Below are positions 18,102-26,631 of a DNA stretch of 64,000 bases, piece after piece (the stretch's first letter is position 1; each line of letters starts with the position of its first letter). The translations under genes were made by a program, and so were the position numbers. Origin of the DNA: Chloroflexota bacterium (GTDB taxonomy: Bacteria > Chloroflexota > Anaerolineae > Aggregatilineales > J027). Location: NCBI GenBank assembly GCA_016234595.1, contig JACRBG010000049.1, forward strand, positions 1-64,000, written 5' to 3'. A model generated the notes under the pieces. That model made no database searches and was not told the origin of the DNA. It worked only from the letters and a program-made list of their open reading frames with translations.

Positions 18102-18878
18102 ATGAGCAATCCATTGGAATACAAAGTACAAGATTTATTCGAGGCGTTTGTCTATATGCGCCGACAGGGTGCTGCACCCGACCATGCCCTACAAGAATTG
18201 AAGCGCCTACGACCTATCATCTCTACCGCCGAGCGCGAACAAATCGCCAACCTTATCCGCCAGTGGGAAATGAATGAAGGGTTGCATCATCCACCCAACC
18301 CCGGGGCCAAAATTGTACCCCCGCCGCCCAAACCCGTCCCCACGCCCCCAGCGGATACGACGGACATCACTTGCCCCCAATGTGGCAAAACCAATCCCCA
18401 CCATGCCGGCTACTGTTATGCTTGCGGCACGCTGTTGATCAAAGCTGGGGCCATGCAGGGCACGCAGCAATTTATCGTTGAGGATGAGGGCCTTACCGGG
18501 ACAACCTTTGGTAGCCTCTCAAACCTCATCCTTAAGGTGCAAGGCTTTGATGATGCCCCTATCAAATTGGCGATGGACGAATCCAAAGAGATGATTATTG
18601 GCCGTACCGCCGCCGATAGCGTCCTTGTGCCAGATGTGGATTTAACCAAATATGATGGCAAAGATATGGGCGTATCCCGTGTTCATGCCACCTTGCGCTA
18701 TCGTGACACTGCCATCACCATCACCGATATGGGCAGTGTCAACCACACCTATCTCAATGGGGAACGAGTCTATCCTCAAGAAGTGCGTGTATTGCGCGAT
18801 GGCGATGAACTTAAGTTAGGCCGTTTAATAGTCCGAGTCATCTTTGAACGGCAACTACGCCGTATCCGTCCAAGTTAA
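18102..18878 (+). CDS. Zinc-ribbon and FHA-domain protein
   Basis: A 258-residue cytoplasmic protein in three parts: a helical N-terminal region (residues 1-65), a proline-rich linker followed by a zinc ribbon (CPQCGKTNP then CYACG, four cysteines), and a C-terminal FHA domain at about residues 160-250. The FHA core has the conserved GR, S-x2-H and N-G residues (MIIGRTAA, VSRVHATL, TYLNGERV), so phosphothreonine binding is likely. A Ser/Thr kinase at 46844 could supply phosphorylated partners, but no direct link is seen. It likely works as a phospho-dependent adaptor. Confidence 0.85.
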   Translation: MSNPLEYKVQDLFEAFVYMRRQGAAPDHALQELKRLRPIISTAEREQIANLIRQWEMNEGLHHPPNPGAKIVPPPPKPVPTPPADTTDITCPQCGKTNPHHAGYCYACGTLLIKAGAMQGTQQFIVEDEGLTGTTFGSLSNLILKVQGFDDAPIKLAMDESKEMIIGRTAADSVLVPDVDLTKYDGKDMGVSRVHATLRYRDTAITITDMGSVNHTYLNGERVYPQEVRVLRDGDELKLGRLIVRVIFERQLRRIRPS

Positions 18879-19060
18879 TGCGGATTTCTCTCATGTGACA
18901 TTCATCTTTTCTTTACCGAAAACTCAGCCACCCGCTTTAATCTATTAACATCACGTTCCTGAGGTGGTTGTGACGGTACATGGAATGCAGAAAAGTTGAT
19001 TTCACGGAACGTTGACCCTAGCCAATATCGGAGATGCGCGTCACCGATGTTGGGATAAGT

Positions 19061-19105
19061 AAAAACACCGCACTGGTTGTCCCCCCTCACCAGTGCGGTG
19101 TTTTG
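19061..19105. terminator. Strong bidirectional terminator
   Basis: AAAACACCGCACTGGT at 19062-19077 pairs perfectly over 16 bases with its complement at 19089-19104, with an 11-base loop. A and T tracts end the stem on both strands. It separates the FHA gene and serA. The remaining gap 18879-19060 contains no convincing gene. Confidence 0.9.
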
Positions 19106-19131
19106 CAAATTGCCTATTTATTCTATTTACT

Positions 19132-20094
19132 TTAGCCGACCTTAACGCCCTGATTCACCACATTACGATATTCGTTCCGTAGCAAAGCGTCCAGCATAAT
19201 CTCGGCAGCTTCAGCAGCGACCGCTTCCTGTGCTTCCAGTGTGCTAGCTCCCAGATGTGGGGTGTGGATAATCCCCGGCAACCCAATCAGTGGGTTATCT
19301 TTCTTGGGGGGTTCTTCCACATACACATCCAAAGCCGCGCCCGCCACCTTGCCACTTTTGACCGCTTCAGCCAAATCAACTTCGTTAATCAAGCTGCCGC
19401 GTGCTGCATTGACAATCCGCACACCCTTTTTCATTTGGGCGATGGTGGCTTGGTTAATCAGATTTTCGGTTTCGGGCGAGACCACCGCGTGCAAACTGAG
19501 ATAATCAGCCTGTGCCAAAACTTCGTTCAGCGGCAGCAGCGCCACATTCAATTTCCGACCCACTTCCGCCGGAATATAGGGGTCATAGGCCACGACGGTC
19601 ATATCAAACGCCTGTGCCCGTTTCGCCACTGCCTGCCCAATCCGTCCGAACCCGACGAGGCCGAGCGTTTTAGCCCGCAGTTCCGTCCCCATATACGCCT
19701 TACGTTCCCACTGACCCGCCAGCAAGGACGCATGGGCCTGTGGAATATGCCGCGCCAACGCCAGCATCAGCGAAAAAGCCAATTCTGCCGTCGCTACCGT
19801 GTTGCCAGCCGGGGTGTTCATCACCGCAATGCCAAGTTCAGTCGCTTTGGCGAGGTCAACATTATCAACCCCGACACCCGCCCGAACAATGGCTTTAAGA
19901 TTGGTGGCCCGCTGTAACAATTCAGCATTAGCTTTCGTTGCACTACGGATAATCAAACCATCGGCCTTCTCAACGATCGCTAATACCTCATCACGGGTGA
20001 TTTTAGCGGGGGCTTGGATAGTTACCCCATCGGCCTTCGTCAAAAGATCGAGGCCGATTTTTTCTAGATTATCGGGAACGAGAATATGTGTCAT
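19132..20094 (-). CDS. serA: D-3-phosphoglycerate dehydrogenase, short form
   Basis: Oxidises 3-phosphoglycerate to phosphohydroxypyruvate, the first step of serine synthesis. The 320-residue protein is a D-2-hydroxyacid dehydrogenase with the NAD motif GFGRIGQAVA near residue 143, the substrate arginine in NAARGSLI, the acidic residue in DVYVEEPP and the catalytic histidine in HTPHLG. It lacks the C-terminal ACT and ASB regulatory domains of long forms, so serine feedback of the classical type is not expected. It lies six bases after a class-V aminotransferase gene whose product can supply the next step, which supports the serA call over other hydroxyacid dehydrogenases. Confidence 0.88.
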   Translation of the reverse strand: MTHILVPDNLEKIGLDLLTKADGVTIQAPAKITRDEVLAIVEKADGLIIRSATKANAELLQRATNLKAIVRAGVGVDNVDLAKATELGIAVMNTPAGNTVATAELAFSLMLALARHIPQAHASLLAGQWERKAYMGTELRAKTLGLVGFGRIGQAVAKRAQAFDMTVVAYDPYIPAEVGRKLNVALLPLNEVLAQADYLSLHAVVSPETENLINQATIAQMKKGVRIVNAARGSLINEVDLAEAVKSGKVAGAALDVYVEEPPKKDNPLIGLPGIIHTPHLGASTLEAQEAVAAEAAEIMLDALLRNEYRNVVNQGVKVG

Positions 20095-20100
20095 GTATTT

Positions 20101-21207
20101 TTACTTAGCCCCGTTATGATTCGTCGCCAGATAGTCGTCAATGTTGGCATACAGTTCTTCCATATGGGTTGGTTGCATATCGCCCATGTGTGCAATACGG
20201 AAGGTCTTATCCTTCAGCTTGCCATACCCATCAGCAATTTCCATGCCCTGCCCACGCAAAAAGCTGTTAAGCGCCTTGATGTCAACCTTCAACGTGTTTT
20301 CAAACACGGTCAAAGTGGGTGAGCGATACCCTTCGGGGGCCAACAAACCAAAGCCCGCATTTGTACCCCATGCTCGTGTCATTTCCGCGAGGTGCTGATG
20401 ACGAGCCATGCGGTTCGGAATACCTTCGGCCAAAATATCATCCAATTGTTTATCCGCTGCGAACATCAACGAAACTGGTGGGGTGGCAGGGGTATTATTC
20501 TTTTGGTGGTGTTTGTCCATTTCGATCAAATCGAAATAATAGCCGCGATTCTTGACCGTCTTGGCGCGATCCAACACCGCCTGTGAAATCGTACCAAAGG
20601 CCATACCGGGGGGCAGAGCAAAGGCTTTTTGCGTGCTGGTAAGGCAAATATCAATGCCCCATTCATCCACAAACAGCGGCGCACCCATATAGCAACTGAC
20701 CGTATCCACCAAGAACAGGGTATCCTCGTAACCTTCCATCACTTTGGCATAGTCCGCCAATGGGTTAATCACGCCGGAACTGGTTTCGTTATAAATACAG
20801 GCCACTGCGTCATAGTGATGTTTTTTCAAGGCTTCGGCCAATTGCTCGGCCAAAATCGGCTTTCCCCAATCCACTTCTATTACATCAACCTGTTTGCCAT
20901 TCAGTTGGCTGACTTCCGCCCATCGTTCACTGAATGACCCACAAACCAGATGCAGAATACGCCCTTCGTCACGCACACAGTTGCGCGAGGCGGCTTCCCA
21001 CACGCCCGTACCGGACGATGTGAAAATAAAGACGCGATTTTGGGTATAAAAACTCTGTTGCAACTTGGGTTGCAGACGACCATACAGGTCAGCAAAGGCT
21101 TTGGAACGATGTCCAATCATCCATTCGGTTTGCGCTTCCAAAACTTCCTTGCGCACTTCAATGGGGCCGGGGATATACAAACGAACATGGTCAGGCTTCT
21201 GCGTCAT
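20101..21207 (-). CDS. Class-V aminotransferase, probable phosphoserine transaminase
   Basis: A 368-residue pyridoxal-phosphate enzyme of fold type I. It opens with LYIPGPIEV, has FTSSGTGVWEAA near residue 64, the cofactor aspartate in LVDTVSCYMG near residue 174 and the Schiff-base lysine in STQKAFALPPG near residue 193. The family includes serine-pyruvate/alanine-glyoxylate and phosphoserine aminotransferases. Because it is co-directional with serA and six bases away, converting phosphohydroxypyruvate to phosphoserine is the likely job; this is inferred from context, and a glyoxylate-linked role cannot be excluded. AAGGAG precedes the ATG. Confidence 0.85.
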   Translation of the reverse strand: MTQKPDHVRLYIPGPIEVRKEVLEAQTEWMIGHRSKAFADLYGRLQPKLQQSFYTQNRVFIFTSSGTGVWEAASRNCVRDEGRILHLVCGSFSERWAEVSQLNGKQVDVIEVDWGKPILAEQLAEALKKHHYDAVACIYNETSSGVINPLADYAKVMEGYEDTLFLVDTVSCYMGAPLFVDEWGIDICLTSTQKAFALPPGMAFGTISQAVLDRAKTVKNRGYYFDLIEMDKHHQKNNTPATPPVSLMFAADKQLDDILAEGIPNRMARHQHLAEMTRAWGTNAGFGLLAPEGYRSPTLTVFENTLKVDIKALNSFLRGQGMEIADGYGKLKDKTFRIAHMGDMQPTHMEELYANIDDYLATNHNGAK

Positions 21208-21272
21208 ACGAGTGCAAATCTCCTTGAATAAAACTGACTTTGATGTAAACCAACCCTCAATTGTTGTGATGT

Positions 21273-22343
21273 TTATTGATGGTCGGCAAGGGCTTGTTTC
21301 AATTCCATAATCGGAGCAATCACCGCCGGGTCTGCCCCATAAGCAATCGCAGTATAAAAGCTCAGGTAATCACCAAATTGAATCGTTTGCATCATCTGGG
21401 AAATCGGCGAATTGCCAACCGGGGTAAATCGGTCAATCATAATGCCATTTTGCAACAGCAGGTTTAGGGTCAATTCATGCCGCAAATGATTACGCGGGTG
21501 GTCATATTCGGGTGATGCAATAAACATCACCGACAGCTTGCTCAAGACTTCCTGTGGAAAATTCACCCCCACCACCGCGTTATGATTCATTTCTGGTAAG
21601 GGGTCATGTACGGCAAAGCTCTTGCTGTTTTCATTGAGTTGCCCCTTCCAGCGCCGCGCCACTGGCTCAAAGATACCTGCCCCAATAAACACGGGCACTC
21701 GTCCCACATATTGTCCAGCCTGACGTTTGGCTGGATTCGAAGCCGCGGGGACATTCACACCATATTTTTCACGGTGAGCTTGCAAATTCGCCACTGCTTC
21801 GGCTACCTGTGGCCCAACGTTTTGCATCCAACCCGCCCGGGACGCAAGACCAAGCAGCATCCCAAACGACCAACCAATCGCGGCACGGGGTTGGTCAATC
21901 GTGGTTGAAAACGACCACAGTGTTTGCCCGTCCTGTTTGGCTTTGGCGGCCAATTTACCGCCGGTGGTCAGCGCCAAAAGATGTGCCCCGCGTGCTTTCG
22001 CTACATCATAGGCTGCAAGTGTTTCTTCGGTATTGCCCGAAAAACTGCTGGCAATCACCAACGTATGTTCACCTTGCACCCACGCTGGCAAATCATAGCC
22101 CCGTATAATCAAAATCGGCACAGGTGAGGTTAAACCAGCCACAGAAGCCAATAAATCGCCACCAATAGCTGAACCACCCATCCCGCTAATCACCACTTGG
22201 CGGATAGTGGGCAAATAGTCTGGCAAAGGTTGGGTTTGGGCGTGCGACCATGCCATTTCAAATTGTTCTGGCAGGCCATCAATGTGCCCCAGCGTATTTC
22301 CGGCGTCTAATTGCTTGATCTGTTGCAAATCATCCAAATTCAT
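21273..22343 (-). CDS. Bifunctional phosphoglucose/phosphomannose isomerase
   Basis: A 356-residue SIS-fold isomerase interconverting fructose-6-phosphate with glucose-6-phosphate and mannose-6-phosphate. The family features are present: GMGGSAIGGDLLA near residue 54, the phosphate loop ASSFSGNTEETLAA near residue 99, and NENSKSFA followed by LPEMNHN near residue 240, which carry catalytic Glu and His. This short archaeal-type enzyme replaces classical PGI in many Chloroflexota. It is followed after 65 bases by the aminotransferase and serA on the same strand and probably begins that operon. Confidence 0.93.
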   Translation of the reverse strand: MNLDDLQQIKQLDAGNTLGHIDGLPEQFEMAWSHAQTQPLPDYLPTIRQVVISGMGGSAIGGDLLASVAGLTSPVPILIIRGYDLPAWVQGEHTLVIASSFSGNTEETLAAYDVAKARGAHLLALTTGGKLAAKAKQDGQTLWSFSTTIDQPRAAIGWSFGMLLGLASRAGWMQNVGPQVAEAVANLQAHREKYGVNVPAASNPAKRQAGQYVGRVPVFIGAGIFEPVARRWKGQLNENSKSFAVHDPLPEMNHNAVVGVNFPQEVLSKLSVMFIASPEYDHPRNHLRHELTLNLLLQNGIMIDRFTPVGNSPISQMMQTIQFGDYLSFYTAIAYGADPAVIAPIMELKQALADHQ

Positions 22344-22481
22344 CGGTTTCTCCTAATTTTGTTGTGTAGAGATAAAAACCGACATGCGCGCCATTGTAGC
22401 ATGTCGTTCTAGGCAATACGATCTGTGAATTTAGGCACAATAACGAAATTTTTCTCCCCTCAGTAAATTGAGGTTACTCCC

Positions 22482-22499
22482 TCCCTACATTTTGGGGAG
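22482..22499. repeat. Short palindromic element resembling the argG terminator
   Basis: CTCCC and GGGGAG flank TACATTTT. The spacing and loop match CCCTCCCTAATGTTTTGGGGAG at 1320-1341. Immediately upstream CCTCA/TGAGG (22458-22473) forms another hairpin. It lies between the HEAT-protein gene and the isomerase gene and has no T run for a terminator. Confidence 0.4.
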
Positions 22500-22509
22500 A
22501 AGATTGAGA

Positions 22510-23457
22510 TTATCGTTTCTTCCGTTTGGCTCTTTCGGCTTCGGCCCGGGCCAAAATCTGGGCAATATCATCTTTGTTGGGTTGCGGCATGGGGGGTGGT
22601 TCCGACTTGGATGGCGCAAGTGGCCCTGTTCCACCCGTTGGTAGCGGAACTTCCTCAAAATCTTTACCTGCCGCTTTCGCCCGCACTTTAAATTCTTGTT
22701 CCAACGTGCCGTCTTGCTCCATCTCCCAATAAATCATTTTCCAATAGAGCACCTTGCCATATTGCTCGGCAGCACTTCGCACCACGAGGTCAGGGTCATT
22801 CAGCATCGCGGTGGCTAACTGCGGCAAAGCCGTCGGGTTATTAAAATTAGCCAGTTCAATCGCGGCGCTTTTGCGATTATCGCGGTTGGGGTCTTCCCGC
22901 AGACGTTTTAACCACACCGCAATATTCACATCCGACGGGCGAGGCGGTGGCGTGCGTTGGGTCGAAAGCTGATCACGGACAGGCCCCATACTGGATGAAG
23001 CAGCATCTGCGCTAGGAGCCATCGCCCCGGCCATCACCATTCCGCCCATCAAGGGGCCTCCCACCAAAGCAGCCCCAATACCCAACGCTGCGGCTGTGCC
23101 CACTTTGCGTCCAGCCGCATCCTGATTGGCCTTAATCAGCGCGTTGTCCATACTAGTCTGCATTCGGCGCAGCAGTTCAGCTTCACGCGGGTCAACTAAA
23201 TTGGCAATTTCACGGTCAATTCCAAAAAAACGAAATATTTCATTGACGGTCGAATAACCAGATTGGCTGGCTTGGTGGATTTTCTTCCCAGCCCACTGAA
23301 TCGCCGTCTTAACGCTGCCATCTGGCTCAATGGCAAAGCGATCCCGCAGCACATTCAAAGCACGAGTTTCTTCTACCATACCCAAAACTTGCACCACATT
23401 TAAACGGGTTTCAGCAGTTGGGGCACTAATACCTTGTAGAAGGGCTTCTAATTTCAT
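22510..23457 (-). CDS. HEAT-repeat protein
   Basis: A 315-residue soluble protein. The beginning (residues 5-55) and the middle (about 180-230) contain HEAT/PBS-lyase-like helical repeats, such as DNRKSAAIELANFNNPTALP and PDLVVRSAAEQYGKVLYW. A glycine-, alanine- and methionine-rich stretch (GAALVGGPLMGGMVMAGAMA) in between could insert in a membrane. The C-terminus is proline-rich and ends in many lysines and arginines. HEAT repeats generally bind proteins; no partner is evident. The 292-base gap to the divergent kinase gene at 23750 is A+T rich and shows no gene. Confidence 0.75.
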   Translation of the reverse strand: MKLEALLQGISAPTAETRLNVVQVLGMVEETRALNVLRDRFAIEPDGSVKTAIQWAGKKIHQASQSGYSTVNEIFRFFGIDREIANLVDPREAELLRRMQTSMDNALIKANQDAAGRKVGTAAALGIGAALVGGPLMGGMVMAGAMAPSADAASSSMGPVRDQLSTQRTPPPRPSDVNIAVWLKRLREDPNRDNRKSAAIELANFNNPTALPQLATAMLNDPDLVVRSAAEQYGKVLYWKMIYWEMEQDGTLEQEFKVRAKAAGKDFEEVPLPTGGTGPLAPSKSEPPPMPQPNKDDIAQILARAEAERAKRKKR

Positions 23458-23749
23458 CGGTCAATACTCTCCCCCACTAATATCCGATGTTTCTATTTTA
23501 GCCATCTCTTAAAACTTCCCATACCCCAAATTTTTCGGGGGATAGTTCCGACCCATATTCTGTTATGATAAAAACGCCCCACTTCATAATCTAACATCCT
23601 TCAAACAAGGGCAAAACCTTATTAAAACGTTATCTTCGTGCGAAATTTGATTCTGTGAAAAATATCCCAAATTATTAAAATTAGCTTGATATTGTAAGCA
23701 TTCTTCCTTTTTAATTAGAGCACATCATCCACCTAGACAAAGCAAAACT

Positions 23750-25216
23750 ATGACTGCTTATCCAATATCAACGGAAGTACCCTTTAGTATGAATCTCTTG
23801 AATCAGCTCCCTGATGTTATGATCATCACAGACACCGATGGCACCATCGTGGAGTGGAATCAACGCGCCGAAGAACTATTTCTGCAATCACGCCATGCCG
23901 TAATTGGCCTATCCCTCACTCAAAATATCCTGACTTCCCCAACCGCTCATAAATGGTGGAAGCATTTACAGCATACCCTCAGCGAAGTGCATTATTGGGA
24001 AGGGGAATTTCCCTTTGATCGGCTAGATCATAAACAACTATGGCTGTTTATTCGCGCCAAGTCCATTATGCTTGATGACAATCGCCCGGCCATTATGTTG
24101 ATTGGGACACAATTACAAGGTCACGAAATTCGAGAACGTGCCGTTTGGACAGCCCTCGACTTTTCCCACCATGAACTGCACAACATCCTATCCTCAGTTG
24201 GCGATATGGTCTGCAAATACAATCTCTTCCAAAAAGCGATGGTTTTTGTTAGCCCCTCTTGCCTCAAGTTGACGGGTTACACCGAATATGAATTTATTGA
24301 TAACCCGGCCCTTTTCTTAAACATCATCCACGCTGAAGATCGGCAAGAGATGGAAAATGCCCTTTCAGATATGCGACCCAATGAGGTCATCAATTTGGAT
24401 TATCGTATCTCTCACAAAGAGGGCCATACCTATTGGGTGCGCAACAGCATGACCCCGATCCTCGATAACGAGGACACCGTAGTGGATGTCATTTGTGCCA
24501 TCACCGACATCACGCCCTATTATGAACTGAGCGATTTAAAATCCCAACTCATTCGGATGGCCTCGCATGACCTTAAACACCCCCTCGCCATTGCGATGGG
24601 TTATTTTGGGGTACTGCTCGAAGATATTAACCCTATGCTGGATGAAGCCCAACACAGCATGACCCAATGGATTACTGAATCGCATGAATTAATGAACGGC
24701 ATGTTGACCGAATTGGCCGATTTGGAGCAGGTTGGCATGAAAGGTGTTCATGCCACCGAAAAAATTGAATGGCTGGCGTTGGTAGACAAGGTACTGGAGC
24801 AATCAGCTCTCCAATTAGAAAACCACCAACATCAAATTTCGATTGGCCGCCCTGCCACAGCCTTTACGGTGCGAGGGGAGGCCATTCGGCTACACCAAGT
24901 ATTGTTCAACCTTGTCTCCAACGCCATCAAATACACCCCCGACGGCGGCAAAATCGAGGTGCGGGTATTTGTGGAAAATCAGCGGGTCTATACCGAAGTT
25001 CAAGACAACGGCGCAGGCGTTCCCGAAGATTTCCGCGCGAAGCTATTTAAGCCTTTCTCACGGGCCAAATCACCTGAGACAGCCCACATTCCGGGGACAG
25101 GCTTGGGGTTAAGTCTGGTCAAATCCATTATCGAGCAACACGATGGTGAGGTCATTTATCGCCCCGAAACCAAAGGGAGCACATTTGGTTTTTGGTTGCC
25201 CATTATCGAAGCCTAA
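23750..25216 (+). CDS. PAS-domain sensor histidine kinase
   Basis: A 488-residue cytoplasmic sensor kinase without membrane spans. Two PAS domains (about residues 10-125 and 150-265) are followed by a HisKA domain with the phosphoaccepting H273 in MASHDLKHPL, then a HATPase_c domain with the N box LFNLVSNAIKYTP, the G1 box DNGAGVP and the G2 box GTGLGLSL. Everything needed for catalysis is present. No response regulator gene is adjacent; the gene converges on the sigma factor at 25222, with five bases between stops. The signal is probably intracellular (redox, light or a small molecule), but no cofactor-binding residue can be assigned. Confidence 0.9.
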   Translation: MTAYPISTEVPFSMNLLNQLPDVMIITDTDGTIVEWNQRAEELFLQSRHAVIGLSLTQNILTSPTAHKWWKHLQHTLSEVHYWEGEFPFDRLDHKQLWLFIRAKSIMLDDNRPAIMLIGTQLQGHEIRERAVWTALDFSHHELHNILSSVGDMVCKYNLFQKAMVFVSPSCLKLTGYTEYEFIDNPALFLNIIHAEDRQEMENALSDMRPNEVINLDYRISHKEGHTYWVRNSMTPILDNEDTVVDVICAITDITPYYELSDLKSQLIRMASHDLKHPLAIAMGYFGVLLEDINPMLDEAQHSMTQWITESHELMNGMLTELADLEQVGMKGVHATEKIEWLALVDKVLEQSALQLENHQHQISIGRPATAFTVRGEAIRLHQVLFNLVSNAIKYTPDGGKIEVRVFVENQRVYTEVQDNGAGVPEDFRAKLFKPFSRAKSPETAHIPGTGLGLSLVKSIIEQHDGEVIYRPETKGSTFGFWLPIIEA

Positions 25217-25221
25217 CTCGG

Positions 25222-25881
25222 CTACTCTTGGAACAGATTAAATACATAGCCCATCACGATTCCCTGACTTTCCAGATGGGTACGTAGCTTTTTGCGGGCA
25301 TCATGCAGCAATTTGTATAGGGCGTTCCGATTGGTTCCCATTTGTTCGGCTACAATATCCATCGGCACGCCACGCAGCGTAACCGCTTCCAAAGCCGCTT
25401 TTTGGCGTTCGGTCAACACCTCATCCAATGCCTGTTGGATAATTTGCAGCACATTCACTTGTTCGGTAGCGCGTTCAGGGCTAACCGTCTGACTATTGCT
25501 GTCTCCACTTTCCACATTCAGCATAAATTCGCCATCAGCGGTCAGCTCATCCAAACTAAAATCTTTATAGCGGGCACGTCGCAATTCACTAATGGCCGTG
25601 CGTGTCCCAATTTTCATCGCCCATGTCGTAAAACGGCTGTCCCCCCGAAACGATTCAATATTATCTAAAATGCGGAGGGTGGCGTCTTGGGAAAAATCCT
25701 CGGCCATCTGCCGCAATTCCTCCCCCGACAACTCGGCAAGATCGCTGCGTTCATGGCTTAAATAATACAAAATCCCCCGTCGCAAATAGACCCGCAAATC
25801 ATCCAGTGCTGCTGCTTGTGCCGTCGCATCTTCACTTGTCAAGTCAGCCAGCCACTGCTCATTCGTCCGTTCAACCGTCAT
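25222..25881 (-). CDS. ECF-type RNA polymerase sigma factor
   Basis: A 219-residue sigma-70 family protein with region 2 at about residues 35-105 (RFTTWAMKIGTRTAISELRRARY, the DNA-melting helix) and region 4 at about 150-205 (LTERQKAALEAVTLRGVPMDIVAEQMGTNRNALYKLLHDARKKLR). These are the two regions kept by extracytoplasmic-function sigma factors. No anti-sigma gene is adjacent. Its ATG overlaps the TGA of a deoxynucleoside kinase in the arrangement ATGA; the sigma gene lies upstream in the transcript, so the kinase is translationally coupled to it. Confidence 0.87.
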   Translation of the reverse strand: MTVERTNEQWLADLTSEDATAQAAALDDLRVYLRRGILYYLSHERSDLAELSGEELRQMAEDFSQDATLRILDNIESFRGDSRFTTWAMKIGTRTAISELRRARYKDFSLDELTADGEFMLNVESGDSNSQTVSPERATEQVNVLQIIQQALDEVLTERQKAALEAVTLRGVPMDIVAEQMGTNRNALYKLLHDARKKLRTHLESQGIVMGYVFNLFQE

Positions 25882-26555
25882 GAATGTGTATCTCCCCGCC
25901 TAGAGGATTGTCTAAGCCGGATCGCCTCTAATCTTGCCAATAATTCAGTTGTTACCTGTTCCAAATCCGCAGGCCGATGCACAAAATCATAGGTCGCCGC
26001 CGGGATGGTAAAAATCGGGCAGGCTGTCCATGATTCCACCCACTCATCATAGAGCCGGTTCAATTGAGCCAGATAGTCAATCGAAATCTGCCGTTCATAA
26101 TCGCGCCCGCGCATCGCAATGCGTTCCGCCAATACTCCAACCGGTGCTTGCAAATAAATCAGCAAATGAGGCGGCGGCAAAAATGCGCCAATACCCACAT
26201 ACAAATCTCGATAGCACCGATAATCACGTTCGGATAGTTTACCCTGAAGCGCCAGATTTTTTGCAAAAATTTCCGCATCCTCATAAATACTGCGATCTTG
26301 AATCACGTGCCCCGGGTGATCCAGCAATTGGCGGTGATGTTGCAAACGGCGCGACAAAAAATAGACCTGCGAATGGAAGCTCCATTGCGCCATATCCGCA
26401 TAAAAATCTTGCAAATACGGGTTTTCATCCACCGCCTCAAAAAAAGGTTGCCAACCCAATCGCTCACCGAGCAACTGCGTCAGCGTACTTTTGCCCACAC
26501 CAATATTGCCCGCCACAGCGATAAACCATTTTTGAGAGGGATTAGATTGACTCAT
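25878..26555 (-). CDS. Deoxynucleoside kinase
   Basis: A 225-residue kinase of the dCK/dGK family that phosphorylates deoxynucleosides for salvage. It has the P-loop GNIGVGKST at residues 16-24, the substrate glutamate region FFEAVDENPYL, the catalytic DRS motif in QDRSIYEDAEIFA and the lid arginines in RIAMRGRDYERQI. A second, longer relative lies just upstream at 26632. Pairs of such genes occur in several Gram-positive and Chloroflexota genomes, where the two enzymes differ in base preference; which base this one prefers cannot be told. As transcribed, the order is 27651-26632, then this gene; the sigma gene begins at its stop. Confidence 0.9.
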   Translation of the reverse strand: MSQSNPSQKWFIAVAGNIGVGKSTLTQLLGERLGWQPFFEAVDENPYLQDFYADMAQWSFHSQVYFLSRRLQHHRQLLDHPGHVIQDRSIYEDAEIFAKNLALQGKLSERDYRCYRDLYVGIGAFLPPPHLLIYLQAPVGVLAERIAMRGRDYERQISIDYLAQLNRLYDEWVESWTACPIFTIPAATYDFVHRPADLEQVTTELLARLEAIRLRQSSRRGDTHS

Positions 26556-26589
26556 AAATTTTCACTAAACCACTTGTCGTCTGACAGGC

Positions 26590-26620
26590 TAAATTCAGCA
26601 CGGTGGCTTTAGCCCCGTGT
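26590..26620 (+). repeat. REP-like palindrome, copy 1
   Basis: CACGG at 26599-26603 and CCGTG at 26615-26619 enclose GGCTTTAGCC, preceded by AAATTCAG. Related copies lie at 32263 and 44569, always between genes. Confidence 0.45.
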
Positions 26621-26631
26621 CTCCTAATACC

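Noticed and set aside
18902-19108. 68-codon frame on the minus strand between the FHA gene and serA
   Set aside because: It starts inside the strong terminator stem and has no plausible start signal.
19255-19917. 220-codon frame opposite serA
   Set aside because: Antisense shadow of serA with no ribosome-binding site and histidine/proline-rich composition typical of such shadows.
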